Source: Mucilaginibacter pankratovii (lineage in GTDB: Bacteria > Bacteroidota > Bacteroidia > Sphingobacteriales > Sphingobacteriaceae). From it: a stretch of DNA of 64,000 nucleotides. The notes beneath the pieces are model-generated. The model was not told the DNA's origin. It did no database searches and worked only from the letters and a program-made list of their open reading frames with translations. The position numbers were made by a program, and so were the translations under genes. Below, in pieces: positions 46,477 to 53,853 of the stretch (within the stretch, counting starts at the first letter, position 1; the number at the start of each line of letters is the position of its first letter). Where the stretch lies: contig NZ_JACWMY010000001.1 of NCBI RefSeq assembly GCF_014773265.1, positions 62,001-126,000 of the forward strand. Direction: 5' to 3'.

Positions 46477-46619
46477 GAAATTACTCCGAATTTGTCGGAA
46501 CTCGAATTTGATTATATAGCCCTTTGTTATGCTGTGCGATAGCGATGCATCTATACCCCCCATTTGCTGATGCATTATGCTTAAATGAAATCATCGTCTG
46601 CTCATTGCCGCAGGGGCTA

Positions 46620-46643
46620 CTTCTTTTGAAGCATCAAAAGAAG
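46620..46643. repeat. Perfect hairpin element in intergenic DNA
   Basis: 10-bp arms CTTCTTTTGA and TCAAAAGAAG around AGCA, at the left end of the GC-rich block. Its position and form resemble dispersed CTTTTTGA...TCAAAAAG elements of Bacteroidota (recalled, not checked). Confidence 0.6.
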
Positions 46644-46935
46644 CAAAAATGCTTTCAGCAGAAAGGCTTCTTTGCCGCACGGGCCTTTGCCCTGCAAAAC
46701 GCACAGAACCACGGGCTGTGAAAATTTGCCCTGCGCTTCGCCGCTCTTGCCCACGCTTCAGCAAACATTCACTATGCCCCTCCCGCCCACGGCCCACCGC
46801 GTTCTGCCCCTTTTCGCCCGAAGCTCCTCTGCTGACGGTAGGGAAAACCTTTTCAAATCAAGCAATCCTTAAATCAGGCGCATCATGGTTCAGACAATTA
46901 GGTAAATTGCTAAATTCGCCCCTTTCAAATCCTTT

Positions 46936-47484
46936 ATGAAAATACAGATCATGGGCGCGTCCTGCGCGGGCTCCACTACCCTGGGCCGCGCGCTGGCAGA
47001 ACGTCTCCACATCCCTTTTTTTGATACCGACGAATACTTTTGGGTGCTTACCGACCCGCCTTATACCACCAAGCGGGAGCCGGAACTACGTAACGCAAGC
47101 ATCAAAGCTGATATGGCTAAGCACAATAGCTGGGTACAGGCCGGCTCGGTAATTAAATGGGGTGCCGACTGGGAAGAAATGTTTGATGTAGTAGTGTTCC
47201 TCTACATCCCGCATGATCTGCGCATGAGGCGCCTGACAGCCCGGGAACTGGAACGCTATGGCGACATTATTTATACCAACCCTGCACGCGCACAACAGCA
47301 CCGGGAGTTTGTAGCCTGGGCCGAGAAATACGACGACGTTACCTTCAGCGGGCGCAATATTAAAGCCCACGAGGATTGGCTAAGCCGGGTTGATGCAAAA
47401 GTACTGGAGATACGGGGCGATACCACGGTGGAAGAAAGAATTGAGCGGGTGATGCATTTTTTAAGTGGAATAGGCCTGCATTAG
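46936..47484 (+). CDS. P-loop kinase-like protein with atypical Walker A
   Basis: A 182-residue adenylate-kinase/shikimate-kinase-like protein. The N-terminal loop reads GASCAGSTT (7-15). The Walker A lysine is replaced by serine (GxxxxGST), as in a subfamily with GASGSGxTT loops. An early FFDTDEYFW may bind the acceptor. LRMRRLTARELERYG is a lid-like basic helix. No domain beyond the kinase fold. The substrate is unknown and the ATP dependence uncertain. The stop codon is the first TAG of a dispersed repeat element (47481-47559). Confidence 0.8.
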   Translation: MKIQIMGASCAGSTTLGRALAERLHIPFFDTDEYFWVLTDPPYTTKREPELRNASIKADMAKHNSWVQAGSVIKWGADWEEMFDVVVFLYIPHDLRMRRLTARELERYGDIIYTNPARAQQHREFVAWAEKYDDVTFSGRNIKAHEDWLSRVDAKVLEIRGDTTVEERIERVMHFLSGIGLH

Positions 47485-47559
47485 GGATGGGCGCGGATAC
47501 CGGCCTGTGGCTAATGCCTGTGCAGTATGAGCAGACAGCCCGGGCCGAAGGCAATGCCC
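47481..47559. repeat. Dispersed repeat, CCCGGGCCGAAGGCAA family, copy 1
   Basis: It starts TTAGGGATGG and includes GCGGATACCGG and CCCGGGCCGAAGGCAATGCC. A second, longer copy lies at 56682-56778 with TTAGGGGTAG, GCGGAAACCCCGG, GCGGATAACCCGG and GCAACGCC. Copy 1 overlaps the stop codon of the P-loop gene. Confidence 0.7.
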
Positions 47560-47673
47560 AAGTTTTATAGTTGATAACAAATGCGTAAGTTCGTTTCGGC
47601 CCGCCCTTGGGATGAGATAAAGAAGTATTATGAAGACACAAAATCACTATTAAAACTTAAAAAATAACCCAAA

Positions 47674-47705
47674 TCCGACTTTCCGAACTTGCGGACTTTC
47701 CGACT
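47674..47705 (+). repeat. Four imperfect tandem 8-9-bp repeats before merR
   Basis: TCCGACTT, TCCGAACTT, GCGGACTT and TCCGACT in a row, ending 8 bp before the -7 element of the MerR gene; the -33 position falls inside the array. Copy number could alter promoter spacing. Confidence 0.6.
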
Positions 47706-47712
47706 AAAAACC

Positions 47713-47720
47713 TACCTTTG
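47713..47720 (+). promoter_or_regulatory. Candidate -7 element TACCTTTG of the MerR gene
   Basis: Fits TAnnTTTG and ends 3 bp before the ATG at 47724. Confidence 0.5.
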
Positions 47721-47723
47721 CGT

Positions 47724-48059
47724 ATGCCTTACAAAGAACGCGAGATCAGCAAAATGTACTATACCATGGGCGAGGTGTCGGCCATGTTTGATGTTAATCA
47801 GTCGCTGATACGGTTTTACGAGAAGGAGTTTGATGTACTGCAGCCCAAAAAGAATAAAAAGGGCAACCGTTACTTTACACCGGAGGACCTGGAGAACTTT
47901 AAGATCATTTTTAACCTCATCCGCGATAAGGGCTATACCCTGCAAGGCGCTAAGGACTACCTGAAAAGCAACATTGGCGATAGTCGCGACAACCAGCGCG
48001 TGATAGATTCGCTGGAGAACCTCAAAAAATTCCTGCTGGAAGTGCGCGACGAGATATAA
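47724..48059 (+). CDS. MerR-family transcriptional regulator
   Basis: The ATG at 47724 (MPYKEREISKMYYTMGEVS) is preferred over the TTG at 47718. The 111-residue protein is a MerR DNA-binding domain: the helix-turn-helix YTMGEVSAMFDVNQSLIRFYEKEFD, then the wing with KKNKKGNRYFTPEDLENF, then a dimerisation helix. There is no C-terminal effector domain and no cysteine. The form matches short MerR proteins common in Bacteroidota. Target unknown. Confidence 0.9.
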   Translation: MPYKEREISKMYYTMGEVSAMFDVNQSLIRFYEKEFDVLQPKKNKKGNRYFTPEDLENFKIIFNLIRDKGYTLQGAKDYLKSNIGDSRDNQRVIDSLENLKKFLLEVRDEI

Positions 48060-48135
48060 AAATCTGCCGCAGATAAGCTACTTTTATTTCCTTAAACCTT
48101 ATTGTTCTGTTTGATGCAGAGCCGGGAAAACCTGT

Positions 48136-50217
48136 ATGATAGCTACGCACAAAGGCGAAATTACCATTGTAGTTTTATTACTTCCGTTTATGGCGGGCAT
48201 TGGGCTGGGGCTTAATTATCCTGGCACGGGCGCAGTAGCTTTAATTATCCCTTTACTTGCGTTAAGCCTGTTATTTATCGCGTTAAATATTGGTTACGCT
48301 AAACTGGGCATTTATAAAAAAAGCTGGCTGGGCGGGTTGCTTATCGCCCCTATCCTTTTACTTGCCGGCTGGCTGGTGACCGTGCAGCATTACCAGTTAA
48401 ACAATACCGACCATTTTTCTAAAACATCTGCCAAATACCTGGTGGTGCATATCAATTCCGAACCAAAGGTTAAGGGGGATATCGTGAGGTTCACCGCGGA
48501 TGTGGTACAAACCATCCAAAAGGGCAAGGCAACGAGCGCCAGCGGTACCCTGCTCATCGCGATAAAAGATGAGCTGGCCACCAACTTATTCTACGGTGAA
48601 GAATTACTGATACCCGCCAGCTATTCCCCGGTTGAACCGCCGTATAACCCCGGCGAGTTTAATTACAAGCGCTACCTGGCTAATAAAAATGTATACCACC
48701 AGGTGTTTTTGTACCCAAGGCAATACCATATCATTAAAGCCGGACAGGGCAACCCGGTGATAGCCTACGCCCTGCAAACGCGCCAAAACCTGGTGAAGAA
48801 GTTAAAGGCCAATATGCAGGATACCACCGCCATCGCGGTAGCATCCACCCTAATATTGGGGTACAAGGCCGATTTGAGTAACGATGTATTGCAGGCTTAC
48901 TCTAAAACAGGCACCATTCATATCCTGTCGGTTTCGGGCGGGCATGTGGCTATTATTTTTGTGTTGCTGGGTTGGGCACTGAGTTTCCGCAAGGGGCGCT
49001 CCAAAGGGAAGGTGATCAAAGTGCTTGTTATTATTGTGCTTATATGGAGTTATGCCCTCCTCACGGGTTTCTCGCCTGCGGTAAACAGGGCGGCTTTAAT
49101 GATCAGTATGGTGATCTGCGGGCAGGCTTTTGTAAGGTATATCAACAGCCTCAACCTGCTGGCGTTCTCGGCCTTTGTGCTACTGCTTTACGACCCTTTT
49201 TTGCTTATGGATGTTGGTTTCCAGCTCTCCTACCTCGCCGTTGCCGGATTGATTGTTTTTCAACCGATAGTATACGAGTGGGTGGAATTTAAAAATCGCG
49301 CGGCTAATTATTTATGGACGGCCTGCTCTGTGTCCATCTCTGCGCAGGTAATCACCTTTCCGCTGAGCGCGTTTTATTTCCACCAGTTCCCGCTTTATTT
49401 TTTAATAAGCAACCTGCTCATCATTGTGCCGGCAGCCGTAATTATGTACACCGGTTTATTATTGCTTGTGCTGCCACAGATACCATACCTATCCCAATGG
49501 TTAGGTCATATTTTGGAACACAGCATCCTGCTGATGAACAAAGCGCTTGCTTATATAGAGCAGGCCCCATATGCAAGCATCAGTAAGATCTGGTTAACCC
49601 ACGCGGAGCATTTGCTGCTATACATTATTATTATAGGCCTTTTCTATTTTATTTATGATAAAAAGAAGACATGGCTACTCAAAACATCGCTGATAGCCAC
49701 GCTGCTTTTTTGCATCAGCATCAGTTATAAGAAATTCAACAGCGATGAAGCGCGGTCCATCACTTTTCTTAGCCTGCGTAAACATACCGGCATCGTGTTC
49801 AAGAACGGTGGTAGCGGCGTGGTACTTACCGACCTGAGCGATACCGATAAAACCTATCAGTACACCATCCAGCCGGGGCTGGATAGTATGCGCGTAATAA
49901 ATTATAAGGTTATTCATTTAGCAGATAACATCCGCTTGCCCTACCTCATCAAGCAGCAAAACCTGCTGCAGTTTTTTGATAAACGGGTGTTGCTGTTAAA
50001 CCAAACGGCGCCGGCACAGTCTATCCCCCGGCAATTGGATATAGATTACCTGTACATTAGCGGAAATGCTTTTATAGATACCGGTACAGTAAACGACCAT
50101 ACGCTGATTGTAGACGGAAGCAATTCTGATAAGTATATTGATAAACTAAAAAATATTACTGTACATTGTAAAATATTAAAGCGTAACAAATCCATCATTA
50201 TCGCATCTAAACCATAA
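48136..50217 (+). CDS. comEC: ComEC/Rec2-family DNA uptake channel
   Basis: A 693-residue membrane protein. The N-terminal segment (about 10-200) holds membrane helices and a DUF4131-type soluble domain with PPYNPGEFNYKRYLANKNVYHQ. The competence domain (about 230-520) has HILSVSGGHVAIIF and GFSPAVNRAALMISM, both family signatures. About 155 residues follow (540-693) without the HxHxDH metallo-beta-lactamase motif seen in many ComEC proteins. Its role is transport of single-stranded DNA across the inner membrane during natural transformation. No other com genes are in the window. Confidence 0.9.
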   Translation: MIATHKGEITIVVLLLPFMAGIGLGLNYPGTGAVALIIPLLALSLLFIALNIGYAKLGIYKKSWLGGLLIAPILLLAGWLVTVQHYQLNNTDHFSKTSAKYLVVHINSEPKVKGDIVRFTADVVQTIQKGKATSASGTLLIAIKDELATNLFYGEELLIPASYSPVEPPYNPGEFNYKRYLANKNVYHQVFLYPRQYHIIKAGQGNPVIAYALQTRQNLVKKLKANMQDTTAIAVASTLILGYKADLSNDVLQAYSKTGTIHILSVSGGHVAIIFVLLGWALSFRKGRSKGKVIKVLVIIVLIWSYALLTGFSPAVNRAALMISMVICGQAFVRYINSLNLLAFSAFVLLLYDPFLLMDVGFQLSYLAVAGLIVFQPIVYEWVEFKNRAANYLWTACSVSISAQVITFPLSAFYFHQFPLYFLISNLLIIVPAAVIMYTGLLLLVLPQIPYLSQWLGHILEHSILLMNKALAYIEQAPYASISKIWLTHAEHLLLYIIIIGLFYFIYDKKKTWLLKTSLIATLLFCISISYKKFNSDEARSITFLSLRKHTGIVFKNGGSGVVLTDLSDTDKTYQYTIQPGLDSMRVINYKVIHLADNIRLPYLIKQQNLLQFFDKRVLLLNQTAPAQSIPRQLDIDYLYISGNAFIDTGTVNDHTLIVDGSNSDKYIDKLKNITVHCKILKRNKSIIIASKP

Positions 50218-50290
50218 TAATTTCTATATTTTATAAATAATTTGCATCTCAGTTAATTACACACTAAATTGTATTCATTAAACTAACACT

Positions 50291-50938
50291 ATGAAGATTA
50301 AACTATTTACGGTTGCCATGGGCCTTGCCCTTACTGCAACAGCCATTAACGCGAACGCTCAAAAAGCCTACACAGAGGGTGTTGCAACCATTAGCACCAG
50401 CATGATGGGCCAGGCTACCGAGGCTAAAAGCTACTTCAGGCCAGATTCTGCCGCGTTGGCTTTCACAGCCGGCCCCGCAAGTATCAAAGTAATATCTGAT
50501 GCTAAAGCCACCTTTATGGCCATTTTGGTTGATGTTTCTATCGCGTCTATCAAAAAAGCAGCTGTTTTATCTCCGGCCGAAATTGAAGAAGCCAAGGCTA
50601 AAATGCCTGTGCTAACATTTGCACCAGGTACCGAAACCAAGGTGATCAATGGCTTTAACTGCAAAAAAGTAGTTGCTACTGATACTAAAACAAGCAAAAC
50701 TTACGACATCTGGATAACTAACGATATCTCTTTACCAACAACCGCTATCGCTAAGTATTACCAGGGCGCGGGTGGCGTGCCTATCCAGTACACCAGTTTC
50801 CAGGATGGCCAGTCAAGCGAGGTTACTATCAAAAGCATTGTTGAGCAAAAAGCTCCAGCAGGCACATTTGGTATCCCCGGCGATTTCGAAAGGATCACCA
50901 TGGACGACCTGAAAGCCATGAGCGGCGGCGGTATGTAA
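50291..50938 (+). CDS. Secreted protein of unknown function (GLPGLI/DUF4412-like)
   Basis: A 215-residue protein with signal peptide 1-23 (INANAQ). The mature part is mainly beta, with NGFNCKKVVATDTKTSKTYDIWITNDISLP and a C-terminal helix ending in a Gly-rich tail. The central phrase 'ng(f/y)xCkkvvatdtktkk.ydiWitndi' is typical of DUF4412-like secreted proteins. Location and role are unknown. Monocistronic, with its own terminator. Confidence 0.8.
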   Translation: MKIKLFTVAMGLALTATAINANAQKAYTEGVATISTSMMGQATEAKSYFRPDSAALAFTAGPASIKVISDAKATFMAILVDVSIASIKKAAVLSPAEIEEAKAKMPVLTFAPGTETKVINGFNCKKVVATDTKTSKTYDIWITNDISLPTTAIAKYYQGAGGVPIQYTSFQDGQSSEVTIKSIVEQKAPAGTFGIPGDFERITMDDLKAMSGGGM

Positions 50939-50957
50939 TCCGTTGTTATGAATAAAG

Positions 50958-50996
50958 AACCCCGGTAATGCGATGCGCTACCGGGGTTTTGTTTTT
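50958..50996 (+). terminator. Terminator of the 50291 gene
   Basis: Arms AACCCCGGTA and TACCGGGGTT followed by TTGTTTTTT. Confidence 0.85.
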
Positions 50997-51105
50997 TATA
51001 GCCCTATGCTTTGAAATCTGGCGGCGCGAAAAAGCTGGGCCATCTTAAATCTGTATTCCCACCGGGATTGGGTTTTAAGATCTTTGCTTACGGCCATACT
51101 TGGTA

Positions 51106-51492
51106 TTACATGGCGTTAATTACAGGTTGGCTATCTACAAATTGTTCAAAACTTATAATTTTTCCATCATTTAACTTCCACAGGTGGGCTACCCTTGCTT
51201 CAAACGGTTTGCCGGTGATTTTATAGGTGCCCGTGTAGGTGCCATAGGCCACTACTTTATCATCGCTGGCCACATAATCTTCCGGCGTAAATTTGTAATA
51301 GATCCATTCGCTACCCAAGCGGCTGAACACATTTTTGGTAATACTATCCAGGCCGATATAAGTCCCGCCGTACGGGAAGCCTTTAGCTTCAGTCCAACTG
51401 ATATCTTCAGCTACGTATTTGGCAAGGTTTTTACCGTTTTCTTCCGAGGTCTTACCTTCGTAAGTGCTTCTAACAATTTCTAAATTCGTCAT
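51106..51492 (-). CDS. SnoaL-like / NTF2-fold protein
   Basis: A 128-residue NTF2-like protein. An N-terminal helix MTNLEIVRSTYEGKTSEENGKNLAKYVAEDISWTEAKGFPYGGTYIG is followed by strands with VAYGTYTGTYKITGKPFEARVAHLWKLNDGKIISFEQFVDS. The pattern fits the SnoaL/ketosteroid isomerase superfamily, which includes enzymes and ligand-binding proteins. No signal peptide. It lies 69 bp downstream of the MBL-fold gene on the same strand. Confidence 0.85.
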   Translation of the reverse strand: MTNLEIVRSTYEGKTSEENGKNLAKYVAEDISWTEAKGFPYGGTYIGLDSITKNVFSRLGSEWIYYKFTPEDYVASDDKVVAYGTYTGTYKITGKPFEARVAHLWKLNDGKIISFEQFVDSQPVINAM

Positions 51493-51561
51493 CTTTCTTT
51501 TGATTTAAAGAACAAGCAGGCAACGCAAGCAGCATCGCCTTGGTTTAACAGAAATTCAATT

Positions 51562-52452
51562 TTACCATTTCATTTCGCCTGTGTTTACTTTAGCGCCAAT
51601 TTGTAAGGCAGTCTCAAAAGTAAGGGCAGGGTATTTTGCTTTTAAAGCGGCAATAAGAGCTTCCGAAGTTTTGTTTGTTTTCAAAGCTTCTTCATAGAAC
51701 TGAATGTAGCTTTTTGTATGTTTTACCGCACTGAGGTCAAACGGGCTTACCGAATTGGCATGAGCCGGTACTACAATTGTTGGTTGCAGAGATTCGATTT
51801 TGTCTAATACCGCTATCCATTGTTTACGGGCCTCCGGTGTTTGCGCATCTGCCATCCAAAGGTTGAAGGTGGTTCCAAATACGCTGATGCCTCCTACCAC
51901 TGCTTTAATGGAAGGTATCCAAACAAAAGTTTTAGCCGGAAATTCCTCCAAACCTACGATTTCTAATTTCTGGCCTTCCAGTTCAATAGTGTTACCTTTT
52001 AACACCTGTGGTAATATAACGTTTGAGGTGACCTTATTACCCAATTGCCCACCCCAAACATCTAATTTCTTTTGGGCCGTTACCTTAATATGTTCTACAG
52101 TTGCGGGCGAGGCGTAAGCAGTAACTTCCGGGAAGTACTTTTTAAAAACCTCCAATCCGAAGTAAAAATCGGGGTCGCCGTAAGAAACATAAATTGCCGT
52201 CAATTTTTTTCCGGAGTTCTTAATTTCCCGGGCTACTTTTTCAGCATCTGCGAGGGTAAATTGCGCGTCGATCAGAACTGCATCGTTTTTTCCGGATACA
52301 ATTACCGAAGCAACACCAAAACTGGTTTCTGCTGCGTTGTAAACTTCCAGCTTGAGATTGTTTGCTTCAATAACTTTGAAGCTTTGTGCCTGTACATCCA
52401 TTTTGAATAAAATTAAAGTTGTTAATAATACGGTCGAAATAATTTGCCTCAT
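51562..52452 (-). CDS. Secreted metallo-beta-lactamase-fold protein lacking metal ligands
   Basis: A 296-residue protein with signal peptide 1-22 (VQAQ). The MBL fold is clear: LIDAQFTLADAEKVAREI, then the HxHxDH position, then FVWIPSIKAVVGGISVFG and IVVPAHANSV. But the metal site is degenerate: where relatives read SHGDPDHYFG, this one reads SYGDPDFYFG (Y91, F96), and the later Asp-like position is G. Three of the usual ligands are therefore absent, so it is probably a pseudoenzyme or works without metals. The gene is intact. Confidence 0.85.
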   Translation of the reverse strand: MRQIISTVLLTTLILFKMDVQAQSFKVIEANNLKLEVYNAAETSFGVASVIVSGKNDAVLIDAQFTLADAEKVAREIKNSGKKLTAIYVSYGDPDFYFGLEVFKKYFPEVTAYASPATVEHIKVTAQKKLDVWGGQLGNKVTSNVILPQVLKGNTIELEGQKLEIVGLEEFPAKTFVWIPSIKAVVGGISVFGTTFNLWMADAQTPEARKQWIAVLDKIESLQPTIVVPAHANSVSPFDLSAVKHTKSYIQFYEEALKTNKTSEALIAALKAKYPALTFETALQIGAKVNTGEMKW

Positions 52453-52535
52453 CTTTATTAAGATAAATGATGAGACAAAGATGCTCAGGTTCGATGCACA
52501 AAAAGATTGAACAAGTTCAATAAATGCGGGAGACT

Positions 52536-53117
52536 TTATTGGTGACCCACTATTTTTTTCCTGATCTTACTTAAGAATTCATGGCTGATACCTAAATAAG
52601 CGGCTATCTGGAGATTAGAGAGACGCTGGTATAGTTCGGGATATTTTCCGATAAAGTCCAGGTAGCGCTGGTCTGCGGTTTTACCCAAATTATCTATCAT
52701 TCTTCGCTGTAAAGCAACGTGGGTTTTTTGGGTCATCACCCTGAATAGCTTTTCTATTTTCGGTAAGTTTGTATAGGCAAACTCTTTATCCTTTTTGGAG
52801 ATGAGAAGCACTTCGCTATCTTCCAGCGCCTCTATAAAAAGTTGCGACGGTTTTTCATTGGTAAAACTATCAATATCCGTGATCCACCAATTTTCCATAG
52901 CGAAATAAAGTACTTGCTCTAAGCCGTTTTGGTCGACGTGATATAAGCGAAAAAGGCCTTTTGCAACAAATCCTTCGAATTTGCAAACTTCACCCTCCCT
53001 CAATAAAAACTCTTTCTTTTTAACGGTTTTGATATGAAACAAATGGCAAAACTCATCCAATTCGCCGTCGGAAAGAGCAACATGTTTGGCAATATTTTGC
53101 TTAAGAAGGTTGAGCAT
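52536..53117 (-). CDS. Crp/Fnr-family transcriptional regulator
   Basis: The ATG at 53117 (MLNLLKQNIAKHVALSDG) is preferred over the TTG 27 bp upstream. The 193-residue protein has a cyclic-nucleotide-binding-like beta roll (about 15-120, with KKEFLLREGEVCKFEGFVAKGLFRLYHVDQNG). A helix-turn-helix (about 160-193) reads LSNLQIAAYLGISHEFLSKIRKKI. It has no four-cysteine Fe-S set and no obvious cAMP motif, as in many Bacteroidota members whose effector is unknown. It lies 84 bp upstream of the MBL-fold gene on the same strand and may control it. Confidence 0.9.
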   Translation of the reverse strand: MLNLLKQNIAKHVALSDGELDEFCHLFHIKTVKKKEFLLREGEVCKFEGFVAKGLFRLYHVDQNGLEQVLYFAMENWWITDIDSFTNEKPSQLFIEALEDSEVLLISKKDKEFAYTNLPKIEKLFRVMTQKTHVALQRRMIDNLGKTADQRYLDFIGKYPELYQRLSNLQIAAYLGISHEFLSKIRKKIVGHQ

Positions 53118-53244
53118 TTTTAATATACTTGGTTTAATCAACAACTTCTAATAAGCGGTAAATTTACAAAGTCAGAAACTTAGCATTACATACAGCAATG
53201 TAGGCAAACTTTAGGCTAAGCATGTCAAAATAATTAAACAAACC

Positions 53245-53850
53245 CTACCCTATCTCCACCGCCAAATTATCTACCCATTTAGCAAATAAGGCGGTTTCCA
53301 TCTCTACGGCTTTTTGGGCGTGTACTTGCCAGTCGGGCGAGAATTGCTGCAGCTGGTTTATCATTTCTTCCAGGTGCCCTTCCTCTTCCAGGATGATGGA
53401 TTTTACGTTCACTTTGCTGTTCACGTCATCCAGCGCGTTTTGATAAATGGGGTATAATTCATCCGCACGTACCTCTATGGCATAGGTAACCAATAAGTAA
53501 GCGGCGAAGCGCAGTTCACGGCCACTGAGGTTCATGCCGTATTTAAGGTAACGGCATACATCAATATCCAGTTGGTTGAGGTAATATTTGCTAAAAGCGG
53601 GAGCAAGCAGGTACTCGGCTGCATAGGTTGGGCACTCTATCCCTGTTTTTTCTATTTGTTTTTTGAGGTAGAAAGCATGGCGATGCTCTTCGGCAGCATG
53701 TTTCAGGATAATGTAAGTAACCGTTGTGGGGTCTTCACTGGCAGAAATTTTGCGCGCGCCGGTGTTCTCCATCAGCGATAAGGTATTGAGCCATCGAGCG
53801 TGTAAGCGGTTCTTGGCTATAATTTTAGGTAGAATAGTGTTTAGATGCAT
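53245..53850 (-). CDS. Ferritin-like diiron four-helix protein, linked to bioA
   Basis: A 201-residue all-helical protein. The spacing of acidic and His residues fits a diiron carboxylate site: E28 in the first helix, E55xxH58 (EEHRH), E126 or E131 in the third, and E156xxH159 (EEEGH) in the fourth, the E + ExxH + E + ExxH pattern of ferritin-like oxygenases. It has no signal peptide. It starts only 3 bp after the bioA stop, in a run of four overlapping genes. The family is not recognised with certainty; an oxidase or hydroxylase is the best inference. No product can be assigned. Confidence 0.78.
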   Translation of the reverse strand: MHLNTILPKIIAKNRLHARWLNTLSLMENTGARKISASEDPTTVTYIILKHAAEEHRHAFYLKKQIEKTGIECPTYAAEYLLAPAFSKYYLNQLDIDVCRYLKYGMNLSGRELRFAAYLLVTYAIEVRADELYPIYQNALDDVNSKVNVKSIILEEEGHLEEMINQLQQFSPDWQVHAQKAVEMETALFAKWVDNLAVEIG

Positions 53851-53853
53851 AAG

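Larger units (their letters stand above)
46461..46935. other. 475-bp intergenic region, alaS / P-loop gene
   Basis: It holds the alaS promoter (left) and a hairpin element at 46620-46643. A GC-rich block of about 170 bp (46660-46830) follows, with many C-runs and no convincing ORF; it looks like a dispersed intergenic repeat or decayed element. The right end is the start region of the P-loop gene. Confidence 0.5.

Noticed and set aside
45537..46511. 324-residue frame antisense to alaS
   Set aside because: It lies within a clear, complete alaS on the other strand; a shadow frame.
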